Below the pieces are notes generated by a model, which worked only from the letters and a program-made list of their open reading frames with translations, was not told the origin of the DNA and made no database searches. A stretch of 9,308 bases of DNA from Candidatus Zixiibacteriota bacterium. GTDB taxonomy: Bacteria > Zixibacteria > MSB-5A5 > GN15 > FEB-12. A program made the translations under genes and the position numbers. Below, piece by piece: positions 1-6,739 of the stretch; within the stretch, counting starts at the first letter, position 1; every line of letters starts with the position of its first letter. The DNA is taken from the NCBI GenBank assembly GCA_003641415.1, contig QNAG01000100.1, forward strand, positions 1 through 9,308. Direction: 5' to 3'.

Positions 1-153
1 ACTGTTTCTGTTGCTGCAGATGCAACTCAGGAACAGGTTGAGAAGGAAGCATTAACAAGCCCAAAGGTTTTATCACATATAGGGGGATTGGAAATTGTAA
101 AGAAGATCTATGTGACGGGTCGGATTTTGAATATAGTCGCGAGAAATAAATAG
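1..153 (+). CDS. leuS: Leucyl-tRNA synthetase, C-terminal end (5' part outside window)
   Basis: Frame 1 is open from the left edge to a TAG at 151-153, giving 50 residues. LeuRS charges tRNA-Leu in the cytoplasm. The fragment has a helical stretch (EQVEKEALTSPKVLSHI) followed by GLEIVKKIYVTGRILNIVAR and a short basic tail. This resembles the end of bacterial LeuRS, where a helix ending in a 'V..HL' motif leads into 'K.I.VPGKLVNIVV'. The active site and editing domain lie upstream and cannot be checked. The glycosyltransferase starts 59 nt further on the same strand with no clear terminator between them, so read-through is possible. The assignment rests on recalled similarity of a short C-terminal motif, and the match is good. 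Confidence 0.8.
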   Translation, partial: TVSVAADATQEQVEKEALTSPKVLSHIGGLEIVKKIYVTGRILNIVARNK

Positions 154-212
154 TAATTTTGTTGCTGTAATGTTATCATAATATATCTTATGAGACATTA
201 AGAAGTTAATTC

Positions 213-920
213 GTGAAGCTCTCAATAATCATTCCAGTCTATAATGAGGTCTCCACTCTTGAGGAGATTGTCCGTCAAGTAAAGGCTGCCCCTATTTCTG
301 ATAAAGAGTTAATCCTTGTAGATGACTTTTCAACAGACGGAACCAGAGAGCTTCTTAAGAGGGCTATCGAATCACAGGTAGATAAAGTTATTTATCAACC
401 TCATAATTCAGGCAAAGGTTTTGCCCTTAAGACAGGTTTTATGCACGCTACCGGAGACATTGTGCTTGTGCAAGACGCTGATCTCGAATATAACCCTTCT
501 GAGTACCCCGTTTTGATTCAGCCCATTTTAGACGATAAAGCTGATGTCGTATACGGGTCTCGCTTCATGGGTGGCGGACCACACAGAGTCGTCTATTTTT
601 GGCACTATATTGGCAATCGTTTTCTTACTCTTTTATCAAACATGCTGACTAATCTAAATCTTACAGACATGGAAACTTGTTACAAAGTCTTCCGTCGAGA
701 GTTGATTCAATCAATCGATATTAAAGAGAAACGCTTTGGTTTTGAACCAGAGATTACTGCTAAGATTGCTCACAGACGAGTTCGAATATATGAGATTGGT
801 ATATCTTACTATGGTCGTACTTATAATGAGGGGAAAAAAATTGGCTGGCGGGACGGTATGAGAGCAATCTGGTGCATACTTAAGTATAACCTGTTCTCGA
901 CCGAGTCACACTTAAAGTAA
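213..920 (+). CDS. Family 2 glycosyltransferase, DPM1-like (polyprenyl-phosphate sugar transferase type)
   Basis: This is a 235-aa GT2 enzyme. Such enzymes transfer a sugar from a nucleotide donor, often to a polyprenyl-phosphate carrier at the inner face of the membrane. The GT-A fold signature is visible: SIIIPVYNE at residues 4-12, the donor-binding DDFSTDGT at 37-44, the metal-binding DxD (D88-A-D90) in QDADLEY, GSRF at 115-118, and the acceptor-side motifs DMETCYK (152-158) and FGFEPEI (175-181). No convincing membrane span is present, so it looks like the short soluble DPM1 form without a C-terminal anchor. The start is GTG at 213. An in-frame stop lies two codons upstream, and the next Met would lose the Rossmann core. 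A weak AAGAAG Shine-Dalgarno sits 7 nt upstream. The AT-rich leader contains CATAAT-like -10 words but no good -35. Donor and acceptor sugars are unknown. Confidence 0.9.
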   Translation: MKLSIIIPVYNEVSTLEEIVRQVKAAPISDKELILVDDFSTDGTRELLKRAIESQVDKVIYQPHNSGKGFALKTGFMHATGDIVLVQDADLEYNPSEYPVLIQPILDDKADVVYGSRFMGGGPHRVVYFWHYIGNRFLTLLSNMLTNLNLTDMETCYKVFRRELIQSIDIKEKRFGFEPEITAKIAHRRVRIYEIGISYYGRTYNEGKKIGWRDGMRAIWCILKYNLFSTESHLK

Positions 921-929
921 TCCTTTAAG
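911..929. repeat. Inverted repeat across the convergent stop codons, possible weak bidirectional terminator
   Basis: CTTAAAG (911-917) and CTTTAAG (923-929) form a perfect 7-bp stem around a 5-nt loop. The loop contains the TAA of the glycosyltransferase (918-920), and the right arm contains the stop of the convergent epimerase gene (925-927). The stem is AT-rich and neither strand has a U-tract after it, so it is not a textbook intrinsic terminator. It is nevertheless placed exactly where both transcripts should end. Confidence 0.4.
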
Positions 930-1902
930 CCCAGCCACGGCGGGCAAGATTGCGTCGTTGGGACTCGTACACCCGCCTTGTCTTCATAGCTTTAAGATAC
1001 CACTCGATATTAAGCGGTAAACCGTTCTTAAGTGATACTTTAGGAACATAGCCTAACAACTGTTTAGCTAATGATATATTGCCAGTATAAGATGATATTT
1101 CTCCTACCCGCTTGTCGCCAAACGATATTTGAGACTTTGAACCAACATAGTCAACTATCATGCGAGCTAGGTCAATAAGTTTTTCGGCTTTCCCACATGA
1201 TAAGTTGAAAGTTTGTCCCGCTACCCGGTCGAATCGTTTAACAATGCGTAGGAAGCCATTAGAGCAATCATCGATGTATGTAAAATCAAGTTTCTTCTCG
1301 TGTCCAAAAACACAAATATCCCGATCGCGGACAGCATAATATATAAAAAGAGGAATAACTCGTTCTGAGACATCGTGTCTTCCATATACGTTCGATAGAC
1401 GTACAATCACCGGACGGATACCATAACATTCGTGGTATGCATGGATTAATGCTTCGGAACCGAACTTTGAGGCTGTATAAGGTGATTTGATATGACTGAC
1501 ATGGGTCTCCTCTTCCTTGCGCCTCTCCCCTGCCTTTGATTCGCCATAGACCTCCCGCGAAGAGGAGAAAATAAACCTGTCGATGTTTTTGGTGCGAGCA
1601 TACTCTAAAAGATTGAAGGTCATAAGGTAATTGTCATGAGCCAGGTTGGGGTTCAATACCAGATCGTGCACACGGGCGTTTGCTGCTAAGTGAATGATCA
1701 GGTCGGGCTTACGAGGTAATTTGAGATTTGCCAAAGGCTTGCGCAGATCGTGAAAAACTGTCCGCCGTTCTATTCGACTATCCCAATAGGAGTGACGAAT
1801 GTCAAGCGGGATAACATAGAATCCCTGCTTCGTAAGGTCTTGTGCAACAACAGTACCTACGGTACCGGATGAGCCGGTCAGAAGAATTGTCTTAACAGAC
1901 AT
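925..1902 (-). CDS. NAD-dependent nucleotide-sugar epimerase/dehydratase (extended SDR, GalE-like)
   Basis: This 325-aa extended short-chain dehydrogenase acts on a nucleotide-sugar, most likely as a 4-epimerase or dehydratase in the cytoplasm. The NAD-binding motif is TGSSGTVG (residues 9-16), with the ribose-binding acidic residue D34. DL (52-53) and HLAA (71-74) follow. The active site is S113-S115 with Y142-x3-K146 (PYTASK), and RLSNVYG (168-174) is the usual sugar-nucleotide motif. Length is typical for GalE/RmlB relatives. The C-terminus carries an unusually basic tail (about residues 307-323, many Arg and Lys). Its ATG lies 16 nt after the stop of the sugar dehydrogenase, with an AAGGAA-type Shine-Dalgarno, so the two genes are probably co-transcribed from the promoter at 3227-3255. 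The exact substrate cannot be read from the sequence. Confidence 0.88.
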   Translation of the reverse strand: MSVKTILLTGSSGTVGTVVAQDLTKQGFYVIPLDIRHSYWDSRIERRTVFHDLRKPLANLKLPRKPDLIIHLAANARVHDLVLNPNLAHDNYLMTFNLLEYARTKNIDRFIFSSSREVYGESKAGERRKEEETHVSHIKSPYTASKFGSEALIHAYHECYGIRPVIVRLSNVYGRHDVSERVIPLFIYYAVRDRDICVFGHEKKLDFTYIDDCSNGFLRIVKRFDRVAGQTFNLSCGKAEKLIDLARMIVDYVGSKSQISFGDKRVGEISSYTGNISLAKQLLGYVPKVSLKNGLPLNIEWYLKAMKTRRVYESQRRNLARRGWA

Positions 1903-1918
1903 CAGTTATTCCTTTCCC

Positions 1919-3217
1919 CTATACTATCTCGAATCCGGTCTTTTCCCATTTCTTGCGGTTGAGGATACCAAAATAATCAACTCCAATACGTTTCTTCATG
2001 AGTTTTGCTGAATGGTTCGGTTGAAGTCGAGCAAACTGTTGGTGAGCAGTGCCTATCACAAAAGCTGAAGCTCCCTTTAGCGCCTCATCAAGATTGTGCA
2101 CAAGCGGAATATCACCTTTGATTATTTTCTTTGTATGTGGTAGGAAAGGTTCATATACGTTAACTTTAGCTCCAGCACGCCGTAAGTGGTTAGCCAGCTT
2201 AACCGCCTGAGAACCTCTTACGTCGTCAATCTCCGGCTTGAAGGCAGCACCCAAAATAGCTATCTTCTTCCCTTTTAGAGAACCAAGATGGTATTTCAAA
2301 TTTGCCATCAGATATTCCAATAGACGATCGTTGATATTCATAGCAGTTAAGGCCGTTTCAAATGTAAAGCCACTTTCGCCTTCGGCGGAGTTAATCAGGC
2401 GACAATCTTTTGGTAAACAAGAACCACCGAATCCAAGACCAGGGGTAAAATAGTCAAGACCTATACGCTTATCCTGTCCTATCCCCTGCTGAATAGAGGT
2501 GATATCCAGTTGTTCCATCCGTGCGAAATCCGTGATCTCATGTATAAATGCCAACCTGTGAGCTAAGTATACATTGGAAGCCAGCTTGATAAGTTCTGCA
2601 GACTTAAGATCAGTTTGAACTATCGGAATACTCTTTGGATAAACACGTCTGTAGAGATCAAGCAATCGAGTTGCATCACGCTTGTGGTGCCTTCCGATTA
2701 TTATCCGCCATGGTTTGGCAGTGTCTTGGTAGGCACTCCCTTCTCGTAGAAACTCCGGATTGACTACCAAACGAACCCTCGCACCATACGGTGTCTGATC
2801 GAGTAAGGAACGGAACTGGTCTGCAAAGCCGACAACGTTTGTTGACTTCAGCACTATGGTGGGTGGAGTTCGACGCTTCGATCCACCGATCCAATTCGCC
2901 ATGCGCTCAAAGGCAGTTAGACGCATCCGCCAATCAGAACGGTCCACAGAGTCTATGGCAATGAAGATCAGGTCCGCTTCCTCAAAGATGTTTTTGCTGG
3001 GCAGAACGGGATTGAGTCGTTTGGCATCAATTGTTCGCTTAAACGCTTGGGCCAGGCCTGGCTCTCGGAAGTGAAGCTTTCCCCTTTTCAGGCTGTCTAC
3101 TGTAGCGTGGTTTTTTTCTGTAACCGTGACTTGGAACTTCTTGGCTGCCAGATGAACGGCTGTGGCCAAACCCACATAACCCGCCCCAACAACCAGTATG
3201 TTAGGTTTCGATAGCAT
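1919..3217 (-). CDS. UDP-glucose/GDP-mannose dehydrogenase family protein, divergent
   Basis: Family members oxidise the C6 alcohol of a nucleotide-sugar to a uronic acid in two NAD-dependent steps. The 432-aa reading starts at ATG 3217. It shows the N-terminal Rossmann motif GAGYVGL (residues 11-17), NPEFLREGSA (153-162), ELIKLASN (208-215, with the conserved Lys211), the catalytic Cys in GFGGSCLPKD (C267), and the C-terminal domain entry GAAFKPEIDDVRGS (323-336). Two NAD-domain loops are unusual: the expected 'VGTP' reads IDSV (88-91), and the expected 'STVPVG' reads STNVVG (125-130). Substrate is therefore uncertain. A GTG at 3235 would add six residues, but it lies inside the predicted promoter, upstream of the expected transcription start. 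Neither start has a Shine-Dalgarno. The epimerase gene follows after 16 nt. Confidence 0.85.
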   Translation of the reverse strand: MLSKPNILVVGAGYVGLATAVHLAAKKFQVTVTEKNHATVDSLKRGKLHFREPGLAQAFKRTIDAKRLNPVLPSKNIFEEADLIFIAIDSVDRSDWRMRLTAFERMANWIGGSKRRTPPTIVLKSTNVVGFADQFRSLLDQTPYGARVRLVVNPEFLREGSAYQDTAKPWRIIIGRHHKRDATRLLDLYRRVYPKSIPIVQTDLKSAELIKLASNVYLAHRLAFIHEITDFARMEQLDITSIQQGIGQDKRIGLDYFTPGLGFGGSCLPKDCRLINSAEGESGFTFETALTAMNINDRLLEYLMANLKYHLGSLKGKKIAILGAAFKPEIDDVRGSQAVKLANHLRRAGAKVNVYEPFLPHTKKIIKGDIPLVHNLDEALKGASAFVIGTAHQQFARLQPNHSAKLMKKRIGVDYFGILNRKKWEKTGFEIV

Positions 3218-3226
3218 ACAGGGGAC

Positions 3227-3255
3227 AGTATACACCGAAAGCGTTCGATTGACAA
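3227..3255 (-). promoter_or_regulatory. Sigma70-type promoter for the sugar dehydrogenase-epimerase operon
   Basis: Read on the - strand, TTGTCA (3255-3250) is followed after exactly 17 nt by TATACT (3232-3227). Each hexamer matches the consensus at 5 of 6 positions. The expected transcription start is about 3220, only about 3 nt before the ATG at 3217. This suggests a leaderless or nearly leaderless mRNA, which agrees with the missing Shine-Dalgarno. Confidence 0.65.
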
Positions 3256-3287
3256 ACGATTTGGTAATTTCCGTTATTTTGTGTCAA

Positions 3288-3335
3288 GTGAACCACCTTA
3301 GAACAGTTCACCTAAATGGCCTGTTAGTCAGGTGG
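3288..3335. repeat. Overlapping inverted repeats after the carboxypeptidase gene
   Basis: Two mutually exclusive stems overlap at the end of the carboxypeptidase gene. GTGAAC (3288-3293) can pair with GTTCAC (3306-3311). Alternatively, CCACCT/AACAG (3293-3298 and 3302-3306) can pair with CTGTT/AGGTGG (3321-3325 and 3330-3335). No U-tract follows on the - strand, so this is at best a poor intrinsic terminator. It may be an RNA structure or a protein-binding site just upstream of the promoter at 3227-3255. Confidence 0.3.
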
Positions 3336-4244
3336 TGGTGAAATTGCCAGCATCTTCTTTGATCCCCAATCAAGAAGTTTGCGTGCCTCGCGAAAACGGA
3401 GTTTATCCCCCGGTACTCCAAGTACAACAAGGGTTAAACATTGCCCTTGTTTGTTGCGAGCAAGAGTCGTCAAACAATAGTCGGCGGCACGAATATAGCC
3501 TGTTTTACCACTAAGTACTTTATAGGGAGAGTGCATAAGAAGATTGGTATTAACCATATTGCGCCAGGTGTTCTTGCGATTCTGTATTTTAACTCGGTAA
3601 CGTTTTTTTGATGTGATCTCGGCGATTAAATCGTATTTATAGACATAATGAAGAATCTTCGCTACCTCGCAGGCGGTTGATACGTTATTGGAATCAAGTC
3701 CGGTGGGATCGGCGAAACGCGTTTCCTTCAAACCCAACTGCTGAACCTTGTGATTCATATCATCTACAAATGCCTCTATCGATCCGCTGGTAGCCCGTGC
3801 CAGCGCTCTTGTGGCGCGGTTGTCAGAGTTCATCAGAGCAGCATGCATAAGATCATAAAGCGATATCTCAAATCCGCGGTTTAGACGAGAACGAGAGGAT
3901 CGGTAGGCATCTTTTTTCGTGATGGTCTCAGTTTGGTTTAAGTCTATCTCTTTGTCGAGTATCACCATAGCTGCTACCAGTTTGCTGATTGATGCAATCG
4001 GACGAACAGCATCAGCGTTGCGTGCATATAAGACATCACCGGTTTCATAGTTGACTAGAATAGCGGACTTGAGATTTAGATATGGCCCCTTTTGTACATT
4101 AGTGAAATCGAATTCAACCCGTTTACGGAAGCCAATTTCTTCGGTATAGTCCCCCGCCTCAAGAATGTATACTGTATTTGCTGAAAAGAACACAAAAGCC
4201 GCCATCATTAGTAATACCGATGGAAGTCCTTCACGACGGAACAT
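3324..4244 (-). CDS. D-alanyl-D-alanine carboxypeptidase (serine peptidase family S11), short form
   Basis: This 306-aa penicillin-binding protein trims the terminal D-Ala from peptidoglycan stem peptides in the periplasm. All three active-site motifs are intact: SxxK at S85-I-S-K88, SxN at S140-D-N142, and KTG at 247-249. The N-terminus (MFRREG, then hydrophobic residues about 8-28) is a signal peptide or uncleaved anchor. Compared with E. coli DacA/DacC (about 400 aa), the protein ends soon after the catalytic domain. It therefore lacks the beta-rich C-terminal domain and the amphipathic membrane anchor, as in shorter DacF/PBP7-like forms. The ATG lies 9 nt after the permease stop, and AGGAG sits in a good position, so it is the last gene of the ABC exporter operon. 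Membrane retention, if any, would rely on the N-terminal segment. Confidence 0.92.
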   Translation of the reverse strand: MFRREGLPSVLLMMAAFVFFSANTVYILEAGDYTEEIGFRKRVEFDFTNVQKGPYLNLKSAILVNYETGDVLYARNADAVRPIASISKLVAAMVILDKEIDLNQTETITKKDAYRSSRSRLNRGFEISLYDLMHAALMNSDNRATRALARATSGSIEAFVDDMNHKVQQLGLKETRFADPTGLDSNNVSTACEVAKILHYVYKYDLIAEITSKKRYRVKIQNRKNTWRNMVNTNLLMHSPYKVLSGKTGYIRAADYCLTTLARNKQGQCLTLVVLGVPGDKLRFREARKLLDWGSKKMLAISPPPD

Positions 4245-4253
4245 TATTATCTC

Positions 4254-5564
4254 CTAATACCGCACCCATTTGAGAATCTCAGGCAATGTGGGACGTTTTC
4301 CATACATGAGAATACCAACTCGAAAAACTTTGCTAGTTATCCAAATCATCCCCAGAACCGATAGGCAAACCAAAACAAGTCCAAGGGTAGCTTCTCCGAT
4401 AATTCCGCTGAACAGTGAGTACTCGGTAAGTGTTGGTGCAACAAAAATAACTCGCATCATCATCATTGTCGGAGTAAGGAATGGAATTAGTGAAAGTACC
4501 GTACTGGCGGTCGAGTTGGGATTCTGAATGATATAAATGCCGAGCATAAAGGGCAGGATCATTATCATGGTAATAGGCATGACAAAATTTTGAGCTTCCT
4601 TTTCACTATTAACAATAGATCCAATGAGAGCAAAAAGTGTAGAAAACAGCAGGTATCCAGACATCATAAAAAATACGAAGAAAGCAGCTATGACTGGATT
4701 GAACAAGATACGATCAATGGATGAATCGATATCGAAAGAACCTTTCATAGAGTAAAGTCCGGCACCAAGAATAACCCAGATCGAGACTTGAGTAAATGTG
4801 GCTGCTCCTAATCCTATCACCTTGCCCAACATCAGTTGAAATGGGCTGACCGATGAGATGAGAACCTCCATGATGCGAGAGTTCTTTTCCTCAATCACCG
4901 ACCGCATAACCAGTTGACCGTAGCCGAAGATCATGCCGAACATTATTCCAATAAATATAATTGCGCTGAAATACTTGATTTCAAATGGAATCGAATCGCC
5001 CTTGGCGTCCTTCTGTGCGAGATCGATTTGTCTGGTCAGTGATAGAACAGAATCAACTCCAAGATTAACTTTAGACTCCTGTAGCCGGATAGCGGAAAGA
5101 ATCTCTGAGAGGCAGTCACCAAACCTTCTGTTGGCTCGGAAATTATCTGAGTTAGTAACCATGAAAGAAGCGGTGTCAACCAGTTGAGCATCTGGTCCAA
5201 TCACTACAAAATATTTGAGCTGTTGATCGTTTATGCATTGAACTAAAGAATCATATACTATCTGGTAACGTTCACTCTCACTGTCATCGATATCGAAAAT
5301 TCCACGCACATCGTAATAGGCTGTAGAATCATCATCAAGTTTGTAGCGTTCAAGCGATTGTGAGAATTTCAGACCTGAATCGTAGCCACTTCTATCTATT
5401 ACCGCCAATGGTTCTGTATCAGATGCCTTCTTGCTTGCTAACCAGGCAGGTATAACTGAGAATCCGATCATTAAAAGCGGTGTGAGCACAATACCGACGA
5501 TGAACGATTTCTTCTTGACCACCTGCGCATATTCCCGTTTGAAGATAACCCAGAACTTAGACAT
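4254..5564 (-). CDS. ABC-2 type transporter permease (NatB/YhaP-like)
   Basis: This is the membrane subunit of an ABC exporter, 436 aa from the chosen start. It begins with a cytoplasmic amphipathic segment (MSKFWVIFKREYAQ) and has TM1 at about residues 21-43. A large extracytoplasmic domain (about 45-195) follows, then five or so further spans (about 198-220, 247-270, 288-315, 327-346, 388-410). The coupling motif RSVIEEKNSRIMEVLISS (221-238) is characteristic of ABC-2 permeases. An upstream Met (5618) would place 18 extra residues inside the ATPase gene. ATG 5564 is preferred because GAGGAGGGAG lies just upstream and because the N-terminus then begins like other NatB proteins. It overlaps the ATPase stop by 8 nt (ATGTCTAA), indicating translational coupling. 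Family members export Na+ or drugs or have unknown cargo, so the substrate cannot be stated. Confidence 0.9.
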   Translation of the reverse strand: MSKFWVIFKREYAQVVKKKSFIVGIVLTPLLMIGFSVIPAWLASKKASDTEPLAVIDRSGYDSGLKFSQSLERYKLDDDSTAYYDVRGIFDIDDSESERYQIVYDSLVQCINDQQLKYFVVIGPDAQLVDTASFMVTNSDNFRANRRFGDCLSEILSAIRLQESKVNLGVDSVLSLTRQIDLAQKDAKGDSIPFEIKYFSAIIFIGIMFGMIFGYGQLVMRSVIEEKNSRIMEVLISSVSPFQLMLGKVIGLGAATFTQVSIWVILGAGLYSMKGSFDIDSSIDRILFNPVIAAFFVFFMMSGYLLFSTLFALIGSIVNSEKEAQNFVMPITMIMILPFMLGIYIIQNPNSTASTVLSLIPFLTPTMMMMRVIFVAPTLTEYSLFSGIIGEATLGLVLVCLSVLGMIWITSKVFRVGILMYGKRPTLPEILKWVRY

Positions 5565-6492
5565 GTGCTTCTCCCTCCTCCGCCCGGTTATACTCGGAGG
5601 GATCAATTCTGGCCACATCTATAAAGATATCGTAAAGCGACGGTTCTACTATCTCAAATCGTCGTACTTTCACCCTGTTAGCGACAGTTTTCAGGATTTC
5701 AGAAACGTTAGCCCCCTCGTCCATATCTAATTCCACATAGTTGTTAAACTCGGTCACATTTCTGACTCCAGGCAGGGACGATACAAAAGCGCCATTACCA
5801 TCCATATCAATCTGAACACTGTTCTTTCCAAACTTAGCTTTAACTTCCGACAACTTCCCGTCGATAACTTTTCGTCCCGAAGAAATCATGCAAATGTAAT
5901 CGCATAGTTTCTCTGCTTGTTCCATCACATGTGTTGAAAAGAGTATTGTCTTGCCATCCCGTTTCAAATCGAGGATAACGTTTTTTATCAATTCAATATT
6001 AAGTGGATCTAAACCGGAAAAGAGCTCATCCAGAATGATAAGATCGGGTTCGTGCAGAATGGTAGTAATGAACTGTAGTTTCTGCTGCATCCCCTTGGAC
6101 AATTCCTCAACCTTGCGGCTTTTGTACTCCTGAAGATTCATCAGTTCGAGCCAGTAATCAATATGATCTCGCACATAGTGAGGAGACTTGCCTTTCATCT
6201 CAGCCATGTACTGAACGACCTCTACCAAGGTCATCTTTTTGTAAAGACCACGCTCCTCAGGCAAGTACCCAACCCGATTTTTAAAGTCTTGAGAGAGCGG
6301 AGCATCATCAATGAGTATCTGACCCGAATCAGGGATAGTGATATTCATTATCATGCGTATTGTTGTAGTCTTTCCGGCTCCGTTGGGACCAATGATGCCA
6401 TAGATAACACCTTCCAGTACTTCAAGAGACAGATCGTCAACCGCTACTTTCCCATCATATACTTTGCGAATAGATTCCAGTTGTAATCTCAT
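5557..6492 (-). CDS. ABC transporter ATP-binding protein (NatA-like)
   Basis: This 311-aa ATPase subunit powers the adjacent ABC-2 permease at the cytoplasmic face. It shows Walker A GPNGAGKT (35-42), the Q-loop region VGYLPEERGLY (74-84), signature LSKGM (131-135), Walker B LIILDE with catalytic Glu156, the D-loop SGLDP (159-163) and the switch His188 (FSTH). The Q-loop has no Gln, which to my recollection is normal for NatA-type subunits carrying YLPEERGLY. Residues about 210-295 form the C-terminal accessory domain (DUF4162 type) ending in PSLYDIFIDV. The ATG at 6492 follows a GGATGGGA purine stretch and a candidate promoter at 6521-6549. The gene therefore likely starts its own transcript with the permease and the carboxypeptidase. 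Confidence 0.94.
   Translation of the reverse strand: MRLQLESIRKVYDGKVAVDDLSLEVLEGVIYGIIGPNGAGKTTTIRMIMNITIPDSGQILIDDAPLSQDFKNRVGYLPEERGLYKKMTLVEVVQYMAEMKGKSPHYVRDHIDYWLELMNLQEYKSRKVEELSKGMQQKLQFITTILHEPDLIILDELFSGLDPLNIELIKNVILDLKRDGKTILFSTHVMEQAEKLCDYICMISSGRKVIDGKLSEVKAKFGKNSVQIDMDGNGAFVSSLPGVRNVTEFNNYVELDMDEGANVSEILKTVANRVKVRRFEIVEPSLYDIFIDVARIDPSEYNRAEEGEAHV
5571..5580 (-). promoter_or_regulatory. Strong ribosome binding site that fixes the permease start
   Basis: On the - strand GAGGAGGGAG lies 6 nt before ATG 5564, inside the last codons of the ATPase gene. It is a near-ideal Shine-Dalgarno. It argues for initiation at 5564 rather than at the longer in-frame Met at 5618. Confidence 0.8.
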
Positions 6493-6520
6493 TAATCATT
6501 CCCATCCTAATAGTTTTATC

Positions 6521-6549
6521 TATTTAGACTACACCTACGTAATGGTCAA
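6521..6549 (-). promoter_or_regulatory. Candidate promoter for the ABC transporter-carboxypeptidase operon
   Basis: In the 75-nt gap between the zinc-ribbon gene and the ATPase gene, the - strand reads TTGACC (6549-6544), 17 nt, then TAAATA (6526-6521). The -35 matches 5 of 6 positions, but the -10 matches only 3 of 6. The predicted start at about 6514 would leave a leader of about 20 nt containing the GGATGGGA Shine-Dalgarno. No terminator is visible in the gap, so read-through from the upstream operon is also possible. Confidence 0.4.
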
Positions 6550-6567
6550 CAAAAACAGATTATGACA

Positions 6568-6723
6568 TTAATTCTCTTCGCTATAAGTATTGTTCTGTTG
6601 TCTTGGGGGTTTCTTGTGTGGTTGAAATCTCACCATACCGCATTTGGGACAGATCCACTTCCGCTGCTTGTGAAACGTGCGTTTCTGCTCTTCCATGGTC
6701 ATCTGACAACGGGGACATTTCAT
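6568..6723 (-). CDS. Small zinc-ribbon protein (51 aa)
   Basis: This short reading frame is easily missed. It begins MKCPRCQMTM and has two CPxC knuckles, C3-P-R-C6 and C25-P-K-C28 (WICPKCGMVRF), 18 residues apart. That is the spacing of a four-Cys treble-clef or rubredoxin-like zinc ribbon. The rest is strongly basic (KRTFHKQRKW) and the polar tail after about residue 36 looks disordered. There is no membrane segment. ATG 6723 lies 16 nt after the stop of the 204-aa membrane gene, with only a weak GTGAG Shine-Dalgarno, so it is probably the last gene of that operon. Its role is unknown. Binding of nucleic acid or a protein partner is typical of such ribbons but is only inference here. The paired CPxC motifs within a clean, tightly spaced frame make chance unlikely. 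Confidence 0.8.
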   Translation of the reverse strand: MKCPRCQMTMEEQKRTFHKQRKWICPKCGMVRFQPHKKPPRQQNNTYSEEN

Positions 6724-6739
6724 GTTTAGTAACTCACTG

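Noticed and set aside
1221..1406. A hydrophobic 61-codon - strand frame inside the epimerase gene.
   Set aside because: It is out of frame within a clearly conserved enzyme. The hydrophobicity is a by-product of the codon composition.
3249..3277. A TTGACA word on the + strand at 3249 suggesting a + strand promoter.
   Set aside because: There is no good -10 at 16-18 nt and no + strand gene downstream. The word overlaps the better-supported - strand -35 box.
4720..5300. A repeated word ATCGATATCGAAA near 4724 and 5286.
   Set aside because: Both copies encode similar short peptides (FDID) within the permease external region. There is no flanking similarity and no sign of a mobile or regulatory repeat.
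5565..5618. An 18-residue N-terminal extension of the ABC permease starting at Met 5618.
   Set aside because: It lies inside the ATPase coding region, encodes a Pro/Arg-rich non-homologous stretch, and the strong GAGGAGGGAG site points to ATG 5564.
5431..5730. A + strand open frame of 99 codons across the ATPase-permease junction.
   Set aside because: It is antisense to two well-supported genes and shows no domain, so it is a shadow frame.
6163..6486. A + strand open frame of 107 codons antisense to the ABC ATPase.
   Set aside because: It is the mirror of a gene with intact Walker A, signature and Walker B motifs. Its own product has no recognisable domain and no convincing ribosome binding site.
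6541..6575. A possible terminator after the zinc-ribbon gene: imperfect AATG/CATT inverted repeat with a TTTTT run.
   Set aside because: The T run lies in the loop, not after the stem, and the arms pair imperfectly, so it does not fit an intrinsic terminator.
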